The translations under genes were made by a program, and so were the position numbers. From assembly GCA_902798285.1 (NCBI GenBank), contig CADBVZ010000009.1, positions 1 through 64,000 of the forward strand: 64,000 nt of DNA, in the 5' to 3' direction. This document shows positions 15,131-25,463 of the stretch, piece by piece. Below the pieces are notes generated by a model. It worked only from the letters and a program-made list of their open reading frames with translations. It did no database searches and was not told the origin of the DNA. The stretch is from an uncultured Prevotella sp. (GTDB taxonomy: Bacteria > Bacteroidota > Bacteroidia > Bacteroidales > Bacteroidaceae). Position 1 is the stretch's first letter. Every line of letters begins with the position of its first letter.

Positions 15131-17557
15131 ATGAAAAAGCTACTCATGCTGCTCGCATTTTTGATGCAGGTTTTCGGAGCCCAGGCTCAAAGTGTTCGTG
15201 AATCCATCCGTCTTGACAAGGAATGGAAGTTTGCCATAGGACATGCATCCGATCCTCAAAAGGATTTCGGCTGTGGTACAGAGTATTTCAACTATCTGAC
15301 TAAGGCCAGCTCGATACATAATGAAGGACCTTATGTGCAGAAATTTGATGATTCTGCCTGGCAGGAGGTGCAGATACCTCACGACTGGGTGACAACGCTG
15401 CCTTATGCAAAAGAGGCCAGTCACTCGCATGGTTATAAGACGGTAGGCTATAAGTATCCGGAGAAGAGCGTGGGCTGGTATCGCAAGATCATCAAGATTG
15501 ACAATGACGATCTTGGCAAGCGCCTGATGCTTCGTTTTGATGGTATCTTCCGTCATGCCCAGGTGTGGTTTAACGGCTTCTATATGGGTACAGAACCTAG
15601 TGGCTATGCCACACAGATATACGACATTACACCTTATATTAAATATGGTGATGAGAACCTGATTTGTGTTCGTGCCGATGCGTCACTCGAGGAAGGTTGG
15701 TTCTATGAGGGCGCTGGCATCTATCGCGATGTGTGGCTCGAGAAGTCGGCAGAGGTCAGTGTGGCTCCCTTCGGTACGTTTGTCTATGCGGAACTTCAGA
15801 AGCCCTATTCTGAGGCTCTGCTCATGATAGAAACTGAGGTGAACAACAGTAGTCTTAAGTCTCAGCAGTGCGAGGTTACCCAGCGATTGCTGGATGCTGA
15901 GGGACGTGAGATAGGCAAGAGCGAGGTGGTGAAACTATCATTACAATCGAAACAGGTGCTGGGTTGCAAACAGCGTATCAAGGTTAATCATCCCCACCTC
16001 TGGAGTATCTCCGATCCTTATCTCTATCAGGTTGAGACCACCATCAGTCAAGCGGGTAAGGTGACTGATGTTTATAAGACTACCACAGGTATTCGCGACA
16101 TAGCCTTCGATGCGGAATGTGGTTTTCTGTTGAATGGTGAACAGGTGAAGCTGAAGGGCGTCAATATGCATCAGGATCATGCCGGTGTGGGCGCTGCTAT
16201 TCCCGATGCACTACAGGCCTGGCGCATCAAGCAGTTGAAGAAGATGGGTTGTAATGCCTATCGTGCATCGCATAACCCCATGACTCCCGCACTCCTTGAT
16301 ATTTGCGATCGTGAGGGTATACTCGTTATCGATGAGAACCGACTGATGGGTATCAATGAGGAACATCTGCGTCTGCTGGAGCGTATGATCAAACGCGATC
16401 GTAATCACCCCTCGATCATCCTTTGGAGCGATGGTAATGAGGAATGGGGGCTCGAAAACAATATTCAGGGTACCCGTCTGGCTGAAGCTATGCGGGAATA
16501 CACCCGACTTTATGATCCCACACGCCACAGCACGGTAGCAAATGCTGGTGGTACGGAACTTATTAAAGGCCTTGATGTGGTTGGTTTTAACTACATTGTT
16601 CAGAACGATGTGGACAATCGAAAGAAAGCCAATCCCTCGTGGAAGATTGTGGGCACAGAAGAGACGTCGGGATGCGGCACTCGTGGCTGGTATTTCAACC
16701 TTCCCGAGTATCTGGGACGCATGGTTAGTCTGAACCGTACCATGGAACAGAATTATGAAAACATCATTGAGCGCGGCTGGAAGTTCTATTCTGAGCGTCA
16801 GTGGGGAGCAGGACTCTTCTACTGGACGGGCTTCGACTATCGTGGCGAGCCTAATCCTCTGAGTTATCCTGCACATGATTCTGAGTTTGGTATCTTCGAC
16901 TATTGTGGATTCCCTAAAGATGAGGCTTTCTACCTGAAATCGTGGTGGACGGATGAACCAACCTTGCACATATTCCCTCATTGGAATTTACAAGGTCATG
17001 AGGGTGAAGAGGTGGAAATCTGGGCTTACAGCAACTGCGACGAGGTGGAACTGATGGTAAATGGCAAGAGCCTGGGACGACAACAGATGCCCAAGAACGG
17101 ACATCTGAAGTGGAAGGCTATCTATCAGCCAGGCAAGGTAGTAGCTGTGGGTTATAAGAACGGCAAGCGCACTATGACGCAAATCATCGAGACCACCAAG
17201 CCTGCCTACAAAACTGTACTGAAAGCTGACCGGAAGGAAATAGCTGCCGATGGTCGCGATCTTGCCATTGTGACTGTTGAGGTGCAGGATCAAAAGGGAC
17301 GTATAGTTCCAGATGCTTGTCCACAGCTGACCTTTAAGCTTGAAGGCGAAGCCCGTATTCTTGGTCTAGGCAATGGCGACCCGATGTATCCAGGTGAGGA
17401 CCATCCGAAGACCAAGGATTGCAAGGAGTTCTCTATTCCCGCCTTTAATGGTCTGGCTCAGGTGATCATTCAGAGCAAAGAAAAAGCAGGCCAGCTACTG
17501 CTGACCTGCACTTCTGACGACTTGAAATCCTCAAGCCTTCTTATTCTTTGCCACTAA
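15131..17557 (+). CDS. Secreted GH2 glycosidase (beta-galactosidase type)
   Basis: An 808-aa protein with signal peptide (MKKLLMLLAFLMQVFGAQAQ). A sugar-binding N-domain (about 25-215; WFNGFYMGTEPSGY, EGWFYEGAGIYRDVWLE) and an Ig-like domain lead to the TIM barrel (about 335-610). The GNEEW motif gives N436-E437 as acid/base, and GTEETSG (E510 or E511) holds the nucleophile. RASHNPMTPALLD is the typical GH2 substrate loop. The C-terminal part (about 620-808) has Ig/DUF4982-like domains. Galactose, glucuronate or mannose specificity cannot be read reliably; the closest general pattern is beta-galactosidase. Its last 27 bp overlap the 3' end of the convergent GH130 gene. Confidence 0.85.
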   Translation: MKKLLMLLAFLMQVFGAQAQSVRESIRLDKEWKFAIGHASDPQKDFGCGTEYFNYLTKASSIHNEGPYVQKFDDSAWQEVQIPHDWVTTLPYAKEASHSHGYKTVGYKYPEKSVGWYRKIIKIDNDDLGKRLMLRFDGIFRHAQVWFNGFYMGTEPSGYATQIYDITPYIKYGDENLICVRADASLEEGWFYEGAGIYRDVWLEKSAEVSVAPFGTFVYAELQKPYSEALLMIETEVNNSSLKSQQCEVTQRLLDAEGREIGKSEVVKLSLQSKQVLGCKQRIKVNHPHLWSISDPYLYQVETTISQAGKVTDVYKTTTGIRDIAFDAECGFLLNGEQVKLKGVNMHQDHAGVGAAIPDALQAWRIKQLKKMGCNAYRASHNPMTPALLDICDREGILVIDENRLMGINEEHLRLLERMIKRDRNHPSIILWSDGNEEWGLENNIQGTRLAEAMREYTRLYDPTRHSTVANAGGTELIKGLDVVGFNYIVQNDVDNRKKANPSWKIVGTEETSGCGTRGWYFNLPEYLGRMVSLNRTMEQNYENIIERGWKFYSERQWGAGLFYWTGFDYRGEPNPLSYPAHDSEFGIFDYCGFPKDEAFYLKSWWTDEPTLHIFPHWNLQGHEGEEVEIWAYSNCDEVELMVNGKSLGRQQMPKNGHLKWKAIYQPGKVVAVGYKNGKRTMTQIIETTKPAYKTVLKADRKEIAADGRDLAIVTVEVQDQKGRIVPDACPQLTFKLEGEARILGLGNGDPMYPGEDHPKTKDCKEFSIPAFNGLAQVIIQSKEKAGQLLLTCTSDDLKSSSLLILCH

Positions 17558-18700
17558 CTGCTTGATGGTCTCTACGCTGGCGGCGGTCGTCAGACCGTCC
17601 TCTGGCGTGTTCATGCAGTAGTCGATGAGTTTGTCGATAGTGGATGTTGCCACATGCATACGGGTATCGGCTGAGGCGTAGTAGATAAACACCTTTCCAT
17701 CAGGATCGGCTATCCAACCATTGGCGAAGGCTACGTTCATCACGTCGCCCAGATACTCATTGCCCTCTGGCACCAGGAAATACCCACCAGGACGAGCTAT
17801 CACCTTCGTGGGATCCTCAAGCGAAGTCATATACATATAGAGTACATAACGCAGTCCGTCGGCTGTGGCGCGAACACCGTGAGCCAGGTGCAACCAACCC
17901 TTAGGCGTCTTGATGGGGTGGGGACCCTCACCATTCTTTACCTCTGTGATGGTGTGGTACTTGCGCTCATAGATGATGGTCTCATCCTTCACCTCTGCAT
18001 GGGTGATGTCGTCAATCAGTGCCCAACCGATGCCACCACCTGAGCCGGTGTCGATAAAACCATCCTGCGGACGGGTATAGAAGGCGTATTTACCATCGAC
18101 AAACTCAGGATGCAGCACCACGTTACGCTGCTGACTCTTTGTCTTCAGGTCGGGCAGGCGATACCAGGTCTTCAGGTCCTTGGTGCGGGCGATACCTGCT
18201 GTGGCAGTTGCTGCACTCAGATTGCCTGGTTGTGAATCGTCGTGACGCTCAGCACAGAACACGCCATAGATCCAGCCGTCCTCATGCTGCGTGATACGCA
18301 TATCGTAGATATTAGTAGCAGGAATCACGTCATCGGGCATCGTGATGGGCTCTTCCCAGAAACGGAAGTTATCGATGCCGTTCGGACTCTCGGCTACAGC
18401 AAAATAACTTTTACGGTCGGCTCCCTCCACGCGCACTACCAACAGGTATTTATCATTCCATTTCAGGGCGCCTGCATTCAGCGTGGCATTGCACATGATG
18501 CGCTGCATCAAGTAAGGATTGTCCTGCTCATTGAAATCATACTTCCACTCCAGGGGTACATGCTCAGCAGTGACAACAGGGTTCTTGTACTTCTCATAAA
18601 TTCCGTTGCCCCATTCAATAGGCTCGTTCTTACGGCTCAGCAGTACTTCATGGTGAGCACGCAAGGCTGCTACTTTCTTCTCAAAATCAATCATAATCAT
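17531..18700 (-). CDS. GH130 phosphorylase, 4-O-beta-D-mannosyl-D-glucose phosphorylase type
   Basis: A 389-aa cytoplasmic protein (no signal peptide). It follows the Bacteroides mannosylglucose phosphorylase sequence closely: RKNEPIEWGNGIYEKYKNPV, VRVEGADRKSYFAVAESPNG, NIYDMRITQHEDGWIYG, QQRNVVLHPEFVDGKYAFYT, RPQDGFIDTGSGGGIGW and YYASADTRMHVATSTIDKL. The family phosphorolyses Man-beta-1,4-Glc to mannose-1-phosphate and glucose, using a conserved Asp. ATG at 18700 or 18694 are both possible. Gap to the upstream esterase gene is 13 bp, so they form a two-gene operon. It points to beta-mannan/glucomannan as the substrate of the locus. Confidence 0.9.
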   Translation of the reverse strand: MIMIDFEKKVAALRAHHEVLLSRKNEPIEWGNGIYEKYKNPVVTAEHVPLEWKYDFNEQDNPYLMQRIMCNATLNAGALKWNDKYLLVVRVEGADRKSYFAVAESPNGIDNFRFWEEPITMPDDVIPATNIYDMRITQHEDGWIYGVFCAERHDDSQPGNLSAATATAGIARTKDLKTWYRLPDLKTKSQQRNVVLHPEFVDGKYAFYTRPQDGFIDTGSGGGIGWALIDDITHAEVKDETIIYERKYHTITEVKNGEGPHPIKTPKGWLHLAHGVRATADGLRYVLYMYMTSLEDPTKVIARPGGYFLVPEGNEYLGDVMNVAFANGWIADPDGKVFIYYASADTRMHVATSTIDKLIDYCMNTPEDGLTTAASVETIKQLVAKNKKA

Positions 18701-18713
18701 TGTCTATTTATTT

Positions 18714-20000
18714 TTACTGCTTGCTTAATTCTTTTAATAGCCAGTTTTCCCACTCGTCCCACTGCTCCTGATGCCAGAAGTGCCATGTGGCCTGATATGG
18801 TGAGATTTCCTTCGGGCCAGTCACCGTATTGTAGGTAGACCAAGCTGTGGTGGGAGGCACTACGTCATCGCAATAGCCAAAAGAGAACCAGCCACGCTGC
18901 TGGTCGTTGATCAGTCGGGCGAAGTTTACACCGTCGTAGTAGCGCGACACCTCAATCTGCTTTTCCTGGCCCTTACCTTTGTTCCAATAGAAGAAATGGG
19001 GCCATCCGCAGGCTATGCCTCTGAGCGAGTTGGTATGGTCGCAAAGAGCTGCATGCACTGGGGCGTAACAGGTGATGCGTTTGTCGAGTCCGGCTGTTGC
19101 CAGCGTCAGGAATCCTCCTTGGCTCGATCCTGTCACACCGGCATTCTTTCCGTCCCACGGGGTATACTGCTCTATATAGTCCATCGCACGGATGCAACCC
19201 ATGATGACATGATGATAGTAGTGTTTCTCGCGCGAGTCCATGTTAAACTCCCAATAGCCTCTCAGCGCACCGTTGTTCAGATTGTCGTATACACCCTGTT
19301 GCATCGTTACGGGCACGCCGTGAATACCAATCTCGAGTGTGATGACGCCCTGTGATGCAGTGTACACATCTCCTTCATAGGGGCGCACACCGGCTCCCGG
19401 CACTCTCAGCAGCGCGGGATATTTTCCCTCGCGCACGGGTACGCATAAAATACCATAGGTACGCGAGCCCCACTGCTCGTTATGGAAACTTACCTCATAG
19501 ACATTCACATCCTTCGTGCAGCGCTCGGGCAACAAGCGTTTCGTAGGATCGAGATCCGTCTTCCGGGCCTTGGCTATCGACTGCTCCCAGAACTCCTTGA
19601 AATCGGAAGGCATCACTGTCGAGGGTTGCAACTTCTCAGGAGAGAAGGCTGCTGCACAGGCTCCGCGATAGTCCTTACCATCTACATGTGCTGTGACATC
19701 AACACGATAGAATCCCGGTGAAGACATCTTGCCTGTCAGTTTCAGCGTGCCGTCTTTGAGTGTAACGGTCTTCTTGGTGTCCTGATACATTTCTGGGCCA
19801 GTCGCATAGTCAATGGTGACATCATTGACGAGTGTGCCAGAACGACGTACTTCCACTGTGAACTTTGCTATCTCGCCTACACGGTAGTTCCAGTCTTTGT
19901 GGTCGGGCTCCACGGTTACAACGATACTGTTACCCCTGATTTGTGCCTCTATGGGCAACATGGTCAGAACGGTCAATAATAAGAAAGCCAGTCTTTTCAT
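18714..20000 (-). CDS. Secreted acetyl esterase, CE7/AXE1 family
   Basis: A protein of about 428 aa, starting at ATG 20000 (MKRLAFLLLTVLTMLPIEAQ signal peptide). The longer frame from 20045 adds 15 residues that overlap the promoter and was not used. An N-terminal beta domain (about 20-130) precedes an alpha/beta hydrolase domain. The nucleophile elbow is GSSQGG (S293). CDDVVPPTTAW, near the end, and WHFWHQ carry the probable Asp and His of the triad. RVPGAGVRPYEGD and WGSRTYGILCVP are typical of acetylxylan esterase/cephalosporin-C deacetylase relatives. It probably deacetylates a decorated hemicellulose before or after cleavage by the locus enzymes. Confidence 0.85.
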   Translation of the reverse strand: MKRLAFLLLTVLTMLPIEAQIRGNSIVVTVEPDHKDWNYRVGEIAKFTVEVRRSGTLVNDVTIDYATGPEMYQDTKKTVTLKDGTLKLTGKMSSPGFYRVDVTAHVDGKDYRGACAAAFSPEKLQPSTVMPSDFKEFWEQSIAKARKTDLDPTKRLLPERCTKDVNVYEVSFHNEQWGSRTYGILCVPVREGKYPALLRVPGAGVRPYEGDVYTASQGVITLEIGIHGVPVTMQQGVYDNLNNGALRGYWEFNMDSREKHYYHHVIMGCIRAMDYIEQYTPWDGKNAGVTGSSQGGFLTLATAGLDKRITCYAPVHAALCDHTNSLRGIACGWPHFFYWNKGKGQEKQIEVSRYYDGVNFARLINDQQRGWFSFGYCDDVVPPTTAWSTYNTVTGPKEISPYQATWHFWHQEQWDEWENWLLKELSKQ

Positions 20001-20034
20001 TTTTACTATTCTTAGTCCTTTGGTTTGTACGCTG

Positions 20035-20042
20035 CAAAGGTA
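20035..20042 (-). promoter_or_regulatory. -7 element for the esterase-GH130 operon
   Basis: Minus-strand TACCTTTG, 34 bp before the esterase start codon. No clear TTTG at -33. Confidence 0.45.
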
Positions 20043-20193
20043 CACATATATATGAGAATAATCTTATACTTTCTTAGCAAAGCTTACAACTTTAAACGAA
20101 ATTTGCACATCGTTTTTGTGTTAAAAAAAAGGTGATGGTAAAAAAGTGTCAGTATTTGATAAAATTAAGCAAACTGATTTCGTTAATATGTTT

Positions 20194-20201
20194 TAATTTT
20201 G
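20194..20201 (+). promoter_or_regulatory. -7 element of the susC-like operon
   Basis: TAATTTTG matches TAnnTTTG and is 70 bp before the SusC start, leaving room for a leader. The rest of 20043-20271 is AT-rich with no other feature seen. Confidence 0.4.
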
Positions 20202-20271
20202 CCGGCGAAATAATGAACGCCAAAATGACTATAACTATAGTATAAATAAAATCTATTTTAAAAACTTCAGT

Positions 20272-23200
20272 ATGAACCAAACATTTAGAAAGACAGCGCT
20301 GCTGGTGAGTGCCATGGCCCTCTTGGGTACAGGATACTCAACGAACGCTCATGCCGCAGGAGCTCCTCAGGAGGTTCAGCAGGCAACGAAGAAGATTACA
20401 GGTTCTGTAGTCGACGCTATGGGTCCCGTTATCGGAGCCAGCGTAGTGGAAAAGGGTACCACGAATGGTACGGTTACCGACTTTGACGGTAACTTCACTC
20501 TCAATGTGAAACCGGGTGCAACGATCGTTGTATCGTTCATCGGATTCGAAACTCAGGAAATCAAGGTTGGTAATCAGGACAACTTCCAGATTACGATGAA
20601 GGACGACAATGCCGTGCTCGAGGAAGTGGTGGTTGTAGGTTACGGTGTCCAGAAGAAAAAGCTGGTTACCGGTGCTACCGTTCAGGTGAAAGGTGAGGAC
20701 ATTGCCAAGCTGAACACTACCAACGCTCTGACAGCCATGCAGGCTTCAACACCTGGTGTAAACATCACCCAGACATCTTCTCAGCCTGGTAAGGGCTTTA
20801 AGGTAAATATCCGTGGTGTCGGTACCATCGGTGAAAGTTCTCCGTTGCTGATTATCGACGGTATCAATGCTGGTACAGCTGATAACGGTCTGAACGGTCT
20901 GAATCCGAATGATATCGAGAGCATCGATGTACTGAAGGATGCCGCCTCTGCTGCCATCTATGGTGCCCGTGCTGCCAATGGTGTGATTCTGGTAACCACC
21001 AAGCAGGGTAAGGCCGGTAAGATTCAGGTACAGTATGATGGTTTCGTAGGTTGGTCGAACGCCTACAAGGTGCCTGGTACTGTTAATGCTAAGCAGTACA
21101 TGCAGATTATCAATGAGACCAACTTCAATACTTACGGAACCGCTACCAACTGGAGCAGCATTGTTCCGCAGGAGATTCTCAACAAGGTAAATCAGGGTTG
21201 GGAAGGTACCGACTGGTTCAAGGAGTATGAAAACAAGAACGCCCTGCAGTTCAGCCACGCTGTAACACTGACTGGTGGTTCTGATCGTTCGAAGTTCTCT
21301 ATGTCTGTAAACTATAGCTCTAACGAGGGTATCATGGGTGGCGACAACGCTTCAAACTACAAGCGTTATGGTGGCCGTATCAACTCAGAGCACATCCTGC
21401 TGAAGGGTAAGGATCACGATATTATCACCATCGGTGAGAATGTATCTTACTGGTATCACAGAAGCCACGACCTTGCTGAGAGCAATGGTTACTGGAACAT
21501 TATGCAGGCTGCCTATATCGCATCTCCGCTCGTTGAGCCCTACGATACTAATGGCAACATCGCTTCATATAAGGATAATGGTGCAGGTTATAGCTCCATG
21601 ATTTATAATAACCCATTGAACCACTTCCTCAATGGCGGATTCAGCTCTATCAACGAGAACCGAGACTTTGGTGTAGGTGCTACCTTCTACTGGATTATCG
21701 AGCCGATCAAGAACCTCCGATATCGTGGACAGTTCAATACGGGTTACAGTGCCAGCAACTATCGCAGTATCTCACTGCCTTATAGTGCTAGTTCTACCAG
21801 CTCAAGTGCCAATTATGGACTGAATATGAGTGAGAGCCAGAGCAGTAGCTTTACGCTTGAGAATACTCTCTCTTATGTTCTTCCGAAGTTGGGTAAGCAC
21901 ACCATTGATGTCCTCGTTGGTCAGTCAATCGAGCGTTCTAACTGGAGCTCAGGAATGAATATGAGCTTTACAGTTAGTGAGGAAAACCTGAACTCTCTGG
22001 TTCGTAACGGATGGGACTTCAATATTCCTGCCAACTATGAAACACAGTATATGACTGGTCATGGTGGTTACGACAACCCCATGCAGGGTAGCATTGCTTC
22101 GTTCTTCGCCCGTGCTAACTGGAACTATGACGAGAAGTACATGGCAACAGCCATTATCCGTGCTGACGGTTCTTCAAACTTCGCCCGTGGTAAGCGCTGG
22201 GGTTACTTCCCCTCATTCTCTGCAGGTTGGGTGATTACCAATGAAAAGTTCATGGAGAGCACCAGGAGCTGGATGGACTTCTTGAAACTCCGCGCTTCTT
22301 GGGGACAGAATGGTAACTGTAACATTGGCAACTTCTACTACCTCTCTAACATTGCTTTCTCTCCCACAGATTATGCAGACTATGGCTACAAGTTCTCAAG
22401 CGATATGATCAGCACTGTAGACAGTAATGTCTATACTACTGGTGCATACGCCAAGAACGCTCCCAACCCCGATGTAACATGGGAAACCTCTGAGCAGATC
22501 AACGTTGGTCTGGATGCCCGTTTCATCAGTGGTAAGCTCGGCGTGAACTTCGACTGGTATGTGAAAAAGACTAAGGACTGGCTGCTTCAGGCCCCGATGA
22601 ACGAGGTGCTTGGTTATGAGGAGCCTGCCATGATCAATGGTGGTGATGTAAAGAACACCGGTTTCGAGCTTGCTCTCTCATGGCGTGACCAGATTGGTGA
22701 GGACTTCAGCTATCATGCTAATGTTAATGTAGCTACCAATAAGAACGAGGTAACCCGTATTGCCAATGATCAGGGTTTGATCAATGGACAGACTAAGGCC
22801 CTCTTCGAAAACTCTTCATACGTTTCTCGCGTACAGGAAGGTCACCCCATCGGCTACTTCTATGGTATGTCATACAGTGGTATCTGGCAGAATCAAGCTC
22901 AGATTGACAATGCTATTGCTGATGGAAAGGCTGTGCTCGATGGAGCTGTTCCTGGCGATCCTATCTGGGACGACTTCAATGGTGATGGCGTTATCGACTA
23001 CGATACCGACCGTCATGAGATAGGTAATCCTCATCCCGATGTAACCCTCGGTATCACTCTCGGTTGCGAGTGGAAGGGCTTTGATTTCGGTGTGACCGGT
23101 TCTGGAGCATTCGGTATGCAGGTGATGCAGTGCTATCGCACCGCTCTGTTGGCCAACCAGTACAATAGCTATACCGTTGATGCATTCGACCGTTGGCACG

Positions 23201-23529
23201 GTGAGGGTACCAGCAACAAGTATCCTCGTCTGACTGTTGGTCAGATTGCTGACCAGTGGGTATCTACACGCTATATGCAGGATGCTGACTACTTCAAGAT
23301 CCAGAACATTACACTGGGTTACAACTTCAACAAGATCTGGAAGGGCTCTCCGTTCAGCCAGCTCCGTCTCTATGTACAGGCTCAGAACCTCTACACTTTC
23401 ACCAAGTACACTGGTGTAGATCCTGAAGTAGGTTCTGCTGGTGGTGCTGACAGCTGGGCACGTGGTATCGACGTAGGTCTGTATCCCTCAGCCCGTACTT
23501 TCATTGTAGGTGCAAGCATTAAGTTCTGA
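20272..23529 (+). CDS. SusC/RagA-family TonB-linked outer-membrane transporter
   Basis: A 1085-aa protein. After the signal peptide comes a carboxypeptidase-regulatory-like domain (about 38-110: KITGSVVDAMGPVIGASV, VTDFDGNFTLNV). VVVVGYGVQKKK (about 122) then leads to the plug (VNIRGVGTIGESSPLLIIDG; KDAASAAIYGARAANGVILV), and the 22-strand barrel ends in IVGASIKF with a terminal aromatic. It imports oligosaccharides across the outer membrane with the SusD lid encoded 36 bp downstream. Substrate is inferred from neighbouring enzymes as a (gluco/galacto)mannan-type glycan. Confidence 0.95.
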   Translation: MNQTFRKTALLVSAMALLGTGYSTNAHAAGAPQEVQQATKKITGSVVDAMGPVIGASVVEKGTTNGTVTDFDGNFTLNVKPGATIVVSFIGFETQEIKVGNQDNFQITMKDDNAVLEEVVVVGYGVQKKKLVTGATVQVKGEDIAKLNTTNALTAMQASTPGVNITQTSSQPGKGFKVNIRGVGTIGESSPLLIIDGINAGTADNGLNGLNPNDIESIDVLKDAASAAIYGARAANGVILVTTKQGKAGKIQVQYDGFVGWSNAYKVPGTVNAKQYMQIINETNFNTYGTATNWSSIVPQEILNKVNQGWEGTDWFKEYENKNALQFSHAVTLTGGSDRSKFSMSVNYSSNEGIMGGDNASNYKRYGGRINSEHILLKGKDHDIITIGENVSYWYHRSHDLAESNGYWNIMQAAYIASPLVEPYDTNGNIASYKDNGAGYSSMIYNNPLNHFLNGGFSSINENRDFGVGATFYWIIEPIKNLRYRGQFNTGYSASNYRSISLPYSASSTSSSANYGLNMSESQSSSFTLENTLSYVLPKLGKHTIDVLVGQSIERSNWSSGMNMSFTVSEENLNSLVRNGWDFNIPANYETQYMTGHGGYDNPMQGSIASFFARANWNYDEKYMATAIIRADGSSNFARGKRWGYFPSFSAGWVITNEKFMESTRSWMDFLKLRASWGQNGNCNIGNFYYLSNIAFSPTDYADYGYKFSSDMISTVDSNVYTTGAYAKNAPNPDVTWETSEQINVGLDARFISGKLGVNFDWYVKKTKDWLLQAPMNEVLGYEEPAMINGGDVKNTGFELALSWRDQIGEDFSYHANVNVATNKNEVTRIANDQGLINGQTKALFENSSYVSRVQEGHPIGYFYGMSYSGIWQNQAQIDNAIADGKAVLDGAVPGDPIWDDFNGDGVIDYDTDRHEIGNPHPDVTLGITLGCEWKGFDFGVTGSGAFGMQVMQCYRTALLANQYNSYTVDAFDRWHGEGTSNKYPRLTVGQIADQWVSTRYMQDADYFKIQNITLGYNFNKIWKGSPFSQLRLYVQAQNLYTFTKYTGVDPEVGSAGGADSWARGIDVGLYPSARTFIVGASIKF

Positions 23530-23565
23530 TTGAGAATAATTAATTAAGAATTAAGAGAATAGAAT

Positions 23566-25425
23566 ATGAAAAAGATATATTTAATGGCAATCGCGACGCT
23601 CTTCGCTGTAGGATTTACTTCTTGCGAAGACTTCCTCGATTCCAAGAATTACACGCAGGCCAATAGTTCTAACTATCCTGCTTCTGCAGATGACCTGAAC
23701 AAGGAGCTTGCAGCCTTGTATGGTGTGATGAACCAGTTCAGCACTGGTCCATTGGAGACACCTTGGTTTGTTGGATACATCATGTCCGACGATGCTAACG
23801 GTGCCGGTGGTACTGGCGACGTTGAATCTCATGCTATTGGTCACCTGATGGCCAATAAGGAAGATATGTTTGATAATGCCTGGCACAATACTTATGTAGG
23901 TATCGCCCGTGCTAATGCTATTATCTATGCTGTTGACGCTTTCGACTGGACTGGTCAGGAGGCTACCCGCAACCAGTTGCTGGGTGAGGCTTACTTCATG
24001 CGTGGTCTGTTCTACCTTTGGGGTGTTCAGTTCTGGGGTGATATCCCTGCTTACTGGGCTTCTGCTGCTCCCGAGCCATGTCCTCAGCAGAGTGCAGAGG
24101 ATGTGATCATGCCGCATATCCTGGCAGACTTCACAAGTGCTGCCAACCTGATGACTCACGGTATGACAACCCGTGGCGACGGTCATGCTACCAAGGGTGC
24201 TGCCGAGGGCTACCTGGCTCGTGCCTATATGTTCTATGAGGGCTTCTATAAGAAGGCTGGTGAGCTGGCTTCTGCCTCTCTGGCCGATGTGAACTTCGAC
24301 TTCGAGCAGGAAGGTGCTGGTTCTTCTCTGAGCAAGGCTCAGGTAGTTAGTTTCCTGGAGGATGCCATTAATAATGGTGGTTATAAGCTGGTTGATGACT
24401 TCCGTCTTCTCTGGCAGTACACCAATGAGTACACCATTCAGGACTACAAGTTTGTATCTGATCTGAAAGATGCCGGTAAGGTTTGGGCAGGTAATGGTAA
24501 TGAAGAGGAAATGTTCCAGGTACAGTACATGAACTCAGGTTCTTGGAATGGTACCATCGGCATGGGCTTTGTCAACCAGGTTGAGCTTTATTGCGCTCTC
24601 CGTTGCGATGACGATGGTGCTGGTACAGCTAATGGTGACCAGAATACCTATCCGTTCGGACAGGGTTGGGGACAGGGTACTGTCAATGCTAACCTCTGGG
24701 ACGAGTGGCCTGATACAGACCCACGTAAGAAAGCTACTATCCTCGATGCTCAGGCTGAGTGTGATAAGTTCGTGTTCACAACCTCTTGCTCAGAGGATGC
24801 TGGTTACTACAACAAGAAGTGGATGGCCGTTACTTGCGGCAAGTCTACTTGGAGCGATCACAACGATGCTTACATTTGGTGGGGTGTTTACCGTAAGGAT
24901 CATACATCTGCTGCAAATAATAATGGTAACTCTATGCAGGGTGACCACTTCTCTGACATCGTACTGCTCCGTCTGGCCGACGTGATGCTGATGCACTCTG
25001 AGCTTACAGGTAATGCCGATATGATGAATAAGGTACGTGCCCGTGCAGGTCTGCCCGCTACCACTTATTCTTGGCAGAATATCCAGAATGAGCGTCGTTT
25101 TGAGCTCGCTTGCGAGGGCTTGCGCTTCAACGATCTGCGCCGCTGGTCGGGTAAGAACGGTGGTACTGACTGTCTGGCTGCAACTGCCTTGCAGAAGCAG
25201 GATGGTACCCGCGTGAACTATACTGGTCACTGGACGGTGATGCATCATGGTCAGAACGTAGGTGGTAGTAGCTGGAAACAGCGCTATGCCGATACCGACG
25301 GCTTTATCATGATTCCTCCTGCACAGATTAGTATTATCGGTGATGAGAACATCCTGAAGCAGAATGCAGGTTGGGGTTCAAGTGCTCCTGGTGCAAATAT
25401 GTCTGGAACGCCTGTTTACGATTAA
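23566..25425 (+). CDS. SusD/RagB-family glycan-binding lipoprotein
   Basis: A 619-aa lipoprotein (lipobox FTSC, then EDFLDS). It shows the SusD N-terminal fold (DDLNKELAALYGVMNQF), TPR-like helices (ARANAIIYAVDAF, GEAYFMRGLFYLWGVQFWGD) and the C-terminal SusD block (ERRFELACEGLRFNDLRRW; IPPAQISIIGDENILKQN). It is the lid of the adjacent SusC channel and binds glycans at the cell surface. Same operon, 36 bp after SusC. Confidence 0.95.
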   Translation: MKKIYLMAIATLFAVGFTSCEDFLDSKNYTQANSSNYPASADDLNKELAALYGVMNQFSTGPLETPWFVGYIMSDDANGAGGTGDVESHAIGHLMANKEDMFDNAWHNTYVGIARANAIIYAVDAFDWTGQEATRNQLLGEAYFMRGLFYLWGVQFWGDIPAYWASAAPEPCPQQSAEDVIMPHILADFTSAANLMTHGMTTRGDGHATKGAAEGYLARAYMFYEGFYKKAGELASASLADVNFDFEQEGAGSSLSKAQVVSFLEDAINNGGYKLVDDFRLLWQYTNEYTIQDYKFVSDLKDAGKVWAGNGNEEEMFQVQYMNSGSWNGTIGMGFVNQVELYCALRCDDDGAGTANGDQNTYPFGQGWGQGTVNANLWDEWPDTDPRKKATILDAQAECDKFVFTTSCSEDAGYYNKKWMAVTCGKSTWSDHNDAYIWWGVYRKDHTSAANNNGNSMQGDHFSDIVLLRLADVMLMHSELTGNADMMNKVRARAGLPATTYSWQNIQNERRFELACEGLRFNDLRRWSGKNGGTDCLAATALQKQDGTRVNYTGHWTVMHHGQNVGGSSWKQRYADTDGFIMIPPAQISIIGDENILKQNAGWGSSAPGANMSGTPVYD

Positions 25426-25463
25426 TGAAGAGTTATTAATAACGAATTTAGAGAATACAAGAT

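Noticed and set aside
16211..16981. 256-codon minus-strand frame within the GH2 gene
   Set aside because: Shadow of the GH2 coding strand.
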